NCBI GenBank assembly: GCA_937899365.1
Contig: CALBPH010000692.1
Location: forward strand, 1-6,106
DNA from: an uncultured Leptolyngbya sp.
GTDB lineage: Bacteria; Cyanobacteriota; Cyanobacteriia; Phormidesmidales; Phormidesmidaceae
Length of the DNA: 6,106 nucleotides
Direction of reading: 5' to 3'
Positions 5,190-6,106 of the stretch are shown here, one piece after another. Below the pieces are notes generated by a model. It ran no database searches and was not told where the DNA came from. It saw nothing but the letters and a program-made list of their open reading frames with translations. Both the position numbers and the translations under genes were made by a program. Position 1 is the stretch's first letter. Each line of letters begins with the position of its first letter.

Positions 5190-5738
5190 ATGCTGCCATC
5201 TACCCAAACACGACCTGATACATTTTCCCAATCGGCAACGACGCTTGAGTATGATTTTTTAGTAATAGGCTACGGTAACAAACTGTGTGGCGATGATTCT
5301 GTTGGCCCTTGGGTCGCGATGGTTGTTGCCGATTGGAATTTACCCGCCGTCAGGTCCTTGGCGGTTAATCAACTCACCCCTAACCTGACGGATGAGTTGG
5401 CTAAAACTAACTATGTCATGTTTGTGGATGCCTGTGGTCGAAAGACGATTCAAACTGTGCAGATCGACCCGCTTGTTGTTTGTGATCAGCAGCCAGCTTC
5501 AATGGCATTTGCTGCCCACAGCTATGATCCACTGGCCTTACTTAATCTCACCCAGCGGCTCTACAAACGTCATCCTCAGGCCTGGCTGTTACAAATTCCG
5601 GTTGAGTCCTGTGATTTGGGTAATAAACTCTCATCTAAGGCCCATCAGGGATGTGATCGTGCCCTGCGGGCAATTGAACGGTTCTTAGTGACCTATCGCC
5701 AACCTCAGCTACATGGGGTCAGCTATATGGGGCCTTAG
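5190..5738 (+). CDS. Hydrogenase maturation protease, HybD/HoxW family (copy 2, diverged paralogue)
   Basis: This is the same fold and motifs as the upstream gene, with clear but moderate similarity along the length. FLVIGYGNKLCGDDSVG (23-39) carries D36, FVDACGRK carries D80, and AAHSYDPLALL carries H110, matching the three nickel-contacting positions of HybD. The LTPNLTDELA segment (62-71) parallels LTPELSSKLA in copy 1. At 182 residues it has a longer N-terminal polar lead and a C-terminal tail of about 15 residues beyond copy 1. ATG 5190 is preferred because GAGG (5178-5181) lies 8 nt upstream; a GTG at 5160 would add ten residues. It is separated from copy 1 by 140 bp containing a hairpin and a palindrome, so it may have its own promoter. 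Two paralogues suggest two different hydrogenase large subunits as substrates, since these proteases are usually specific for one partner; that is inference. Confidence 0.92.
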   Translation: MLPSTQTRPDTFSQSATTLEYDFLVIGYGNKLCGDDSVGPWVAMVVADWNLPAVRSLAVNQLTPNLTDELAKTNYVMFVDACGRKTIQTVQIDPLVVCDQQPASMAFAAHSYDPLALLNLTQRLYKRHPQAWLLQIPVESCDLGNKLSSKAHQGCDRALRAIERFLVTYRQPQLHGVSYMGP

Positions 5739-5788
5739 GGCGTTGTTGATCTTCAGGATGAATATATCTGCAAGTGCTGTCCTATGGC
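5739..5788 (+). repeat. Direct repeat, left copy (~50 bp)
   Basis: Aligned with 6052-6102, 41 of 50 bases match and there is one single-base gap. The shared core begins GGCGTTG and includes GGATGA and TTATCTG/ATATCTG followed by TGCTG. Confidence 0.75.
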
Positions 5789-5836
5789 CGATCTAACGGA
5801 TTGGTTCATCCTCTAAATTGGCAGCGACAAACTTAG
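5739..5836 (+). pseudogene. Possible decayed gene fragment containing repeat copy 1
   Basis: Directly after the TAG of the second protease, codons from 5739 read GVVDLQDEYICK. This resembles GVAAPRDDFICK encoded at 6052-6087. The similarity breaks because one G present in the right copy (6088) is absent here after 5774. If that base is restored, the frame continues VLSYG, as VLPYG in the right copy, and runs to TAG 5834-5836. No start codon or ribosome binding site is visible. The best reading is a frameshifted remnant of a sequence related to the one at the window's right edge. Many of the differences fall at second codon positions, which fits decay or non-coding evolution rather than constrained protein coding. 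Confidence 0.4.
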
Positions 5837-5838
5837 TG

Positions 5839-5859
5839 TGATGCAAAGATTGATGCAAA
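5839..5859 (+). repeat. Short direct repeat upstream of the 45-codon ORF
   Basis: TGATGCAAA occurs at 5839-5847 and 5851-5859, a 12-bp period. It lies 27 bp before the ATG at 5887, in a stretch ending in TAATAATAAT, and could belong to that ORF's promoter region. Confidence 0.4.
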
Positions 5860-5886
5860 CCATCGTTAATAATAATCTCCAATGTT

Positions 5887-6024
5887 ATGACACATACCTA
5901 CCCGAATCGAAATCTCTTGATATGGAAGCCCTTTAAGTGGTGGTTGCTGGGTTTAATGGCTGTGCTGTGGACGTTATGGGTCACGCGGGATCCAAGTTTA
6001 ATTCAGCCTGTTTATTTGCTTTAG
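5887..6024 (+). CDS. Small single-membrane-segment ORF (45 aa), possibly interrupted by TAG
   Basis: From ATG 5887 the frame encodes 45 residues and stops at TAG 6022-6024. A basic start (NRN, WKPFK) is followed by a Trp/Leu-rich hydrophobic stretch, WWLLGLMAVLWTLWV (18-32), then TRDPSLIQPVYLL. This fits one membrane helix, by charge perhaps with its N-terminus inside. No good Shine-Dalgarno sequence precedes the ATG. After the TAG the same frame stays open to the window end and encodes GLDCLVNKSG followed by VAAPRDDFICKVLPYGI. This post-stop part contains the right repeat copy. The gene may therefore be longer and broken by a nonsense mutation or sequencing error, or the two parts may be separate. 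I do not recognise the family. Confidence 0.4.
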   Translation: MTHTYPNRNLLIWKPFKWWLLGLMAVLWTLWVTRDPSLIQPVYLL

Positions 6025-6051
6025 GGTCTTGACTGTTTGGTTAATAAGTCT

Positions 6052-6102
6052 GGCGTTGCTGCTCCTCGGGATGATTTTATCTGTAAGGTGCTGCCCTACG
6101 GC
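6052..6102 (+). repeat. Direct repeat, right copy (~51 bp)
   Basis: This is the partner of 5739-5788, 313 bp downstream. In frame with the 45-codon ORF, but beyond its TAG, it encodes GVAAPRDDFICKVLPYG without interruption, so it is the more intact copy. The window ends just after it, so the full extent of the repeat cannot be seen. Confidence 0.75.
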
Positions 6103-6106
6103 ATAT

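Noticed and set aside
1..6106. CRISPR array, tRNA, rRNA or transposase
   Set aside because: I found no regularly spaced repeats with spacers, no tRNA-like cloverleaf, no rRNA signature and no transposase motif on either strand. The repeats present are tandem pairs and palindromes only.

Overview
The window looks cyanobacterial. The evidence is a small CxxC-CxxC protein of a type I recall from cyanobacteria, a pentapeptide-repeat protein with the common 'YxxGxRDFSG' type N-terminus, a cyanobacterial-style Hsp20, and tandem hydrogenase maturation proteases beside a UspA protein. Base composition is moderate by eye, and genes mostly carry GGAGG-type ribosome binding sites. I saw no copy of the HIP1 octamer GCGATCGC. 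The lineage is an inference; no rRNA or other marker is present.

Layout. Positions 1-200 hold the C-terminal end of an SPFH/stomatin-type protein (+). It is followed by a CHAD-domain protein (323-1258, +, GTG start) and a 59-residue zinc-ribbon protein (1346-1525, +). A gene-free 1526-1847 segment lies between converging genes and is rich in hairpins. Its centrepiece is a perfect 21-bp inverted repeat flanked on both sides by short tandem repeats. On the minus strand follow a 177-residue pentapeptide-repeat protein (1848-2381) and a small heat shock protein (2660-3127).

A 381-bp divergent intergenic region then separates hsp20 from a rightward group. That group holds two small uncharacterised proteins (61 and 55 aa), a UspA-family ATP-binding protein (3991-4521), and two paralogous HybD/HoxW-type hydrogenase maturation proteases (4549-5049 and 5190-5738). 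Both proteases keep all three expected nickel-contacting positions. No hydrogenase structural gene lies in the window.

The right edge (5739-6106) is degenerate-looking. A roughly 50-bp sequence occurs twice (82% identity), flanking a 45-codon membrane-segment ORF whose frame stays open to the window edge after an in-frame TAG. This may be a decayed gene pair or a single gene with a nonsense mutation.

Together, Hsp20, UspA, the two small proteins and the two hydrogenase proteases suggest a stress or low-oxygen/fermentation island, with a [NiFe] hydrogenase probably encoded nearby or elsewhere. That is inference from gene content. The least explained parts are the 61/55-aa pair, the palindromic repeat cluster and the duplicated remnant at the right edge.
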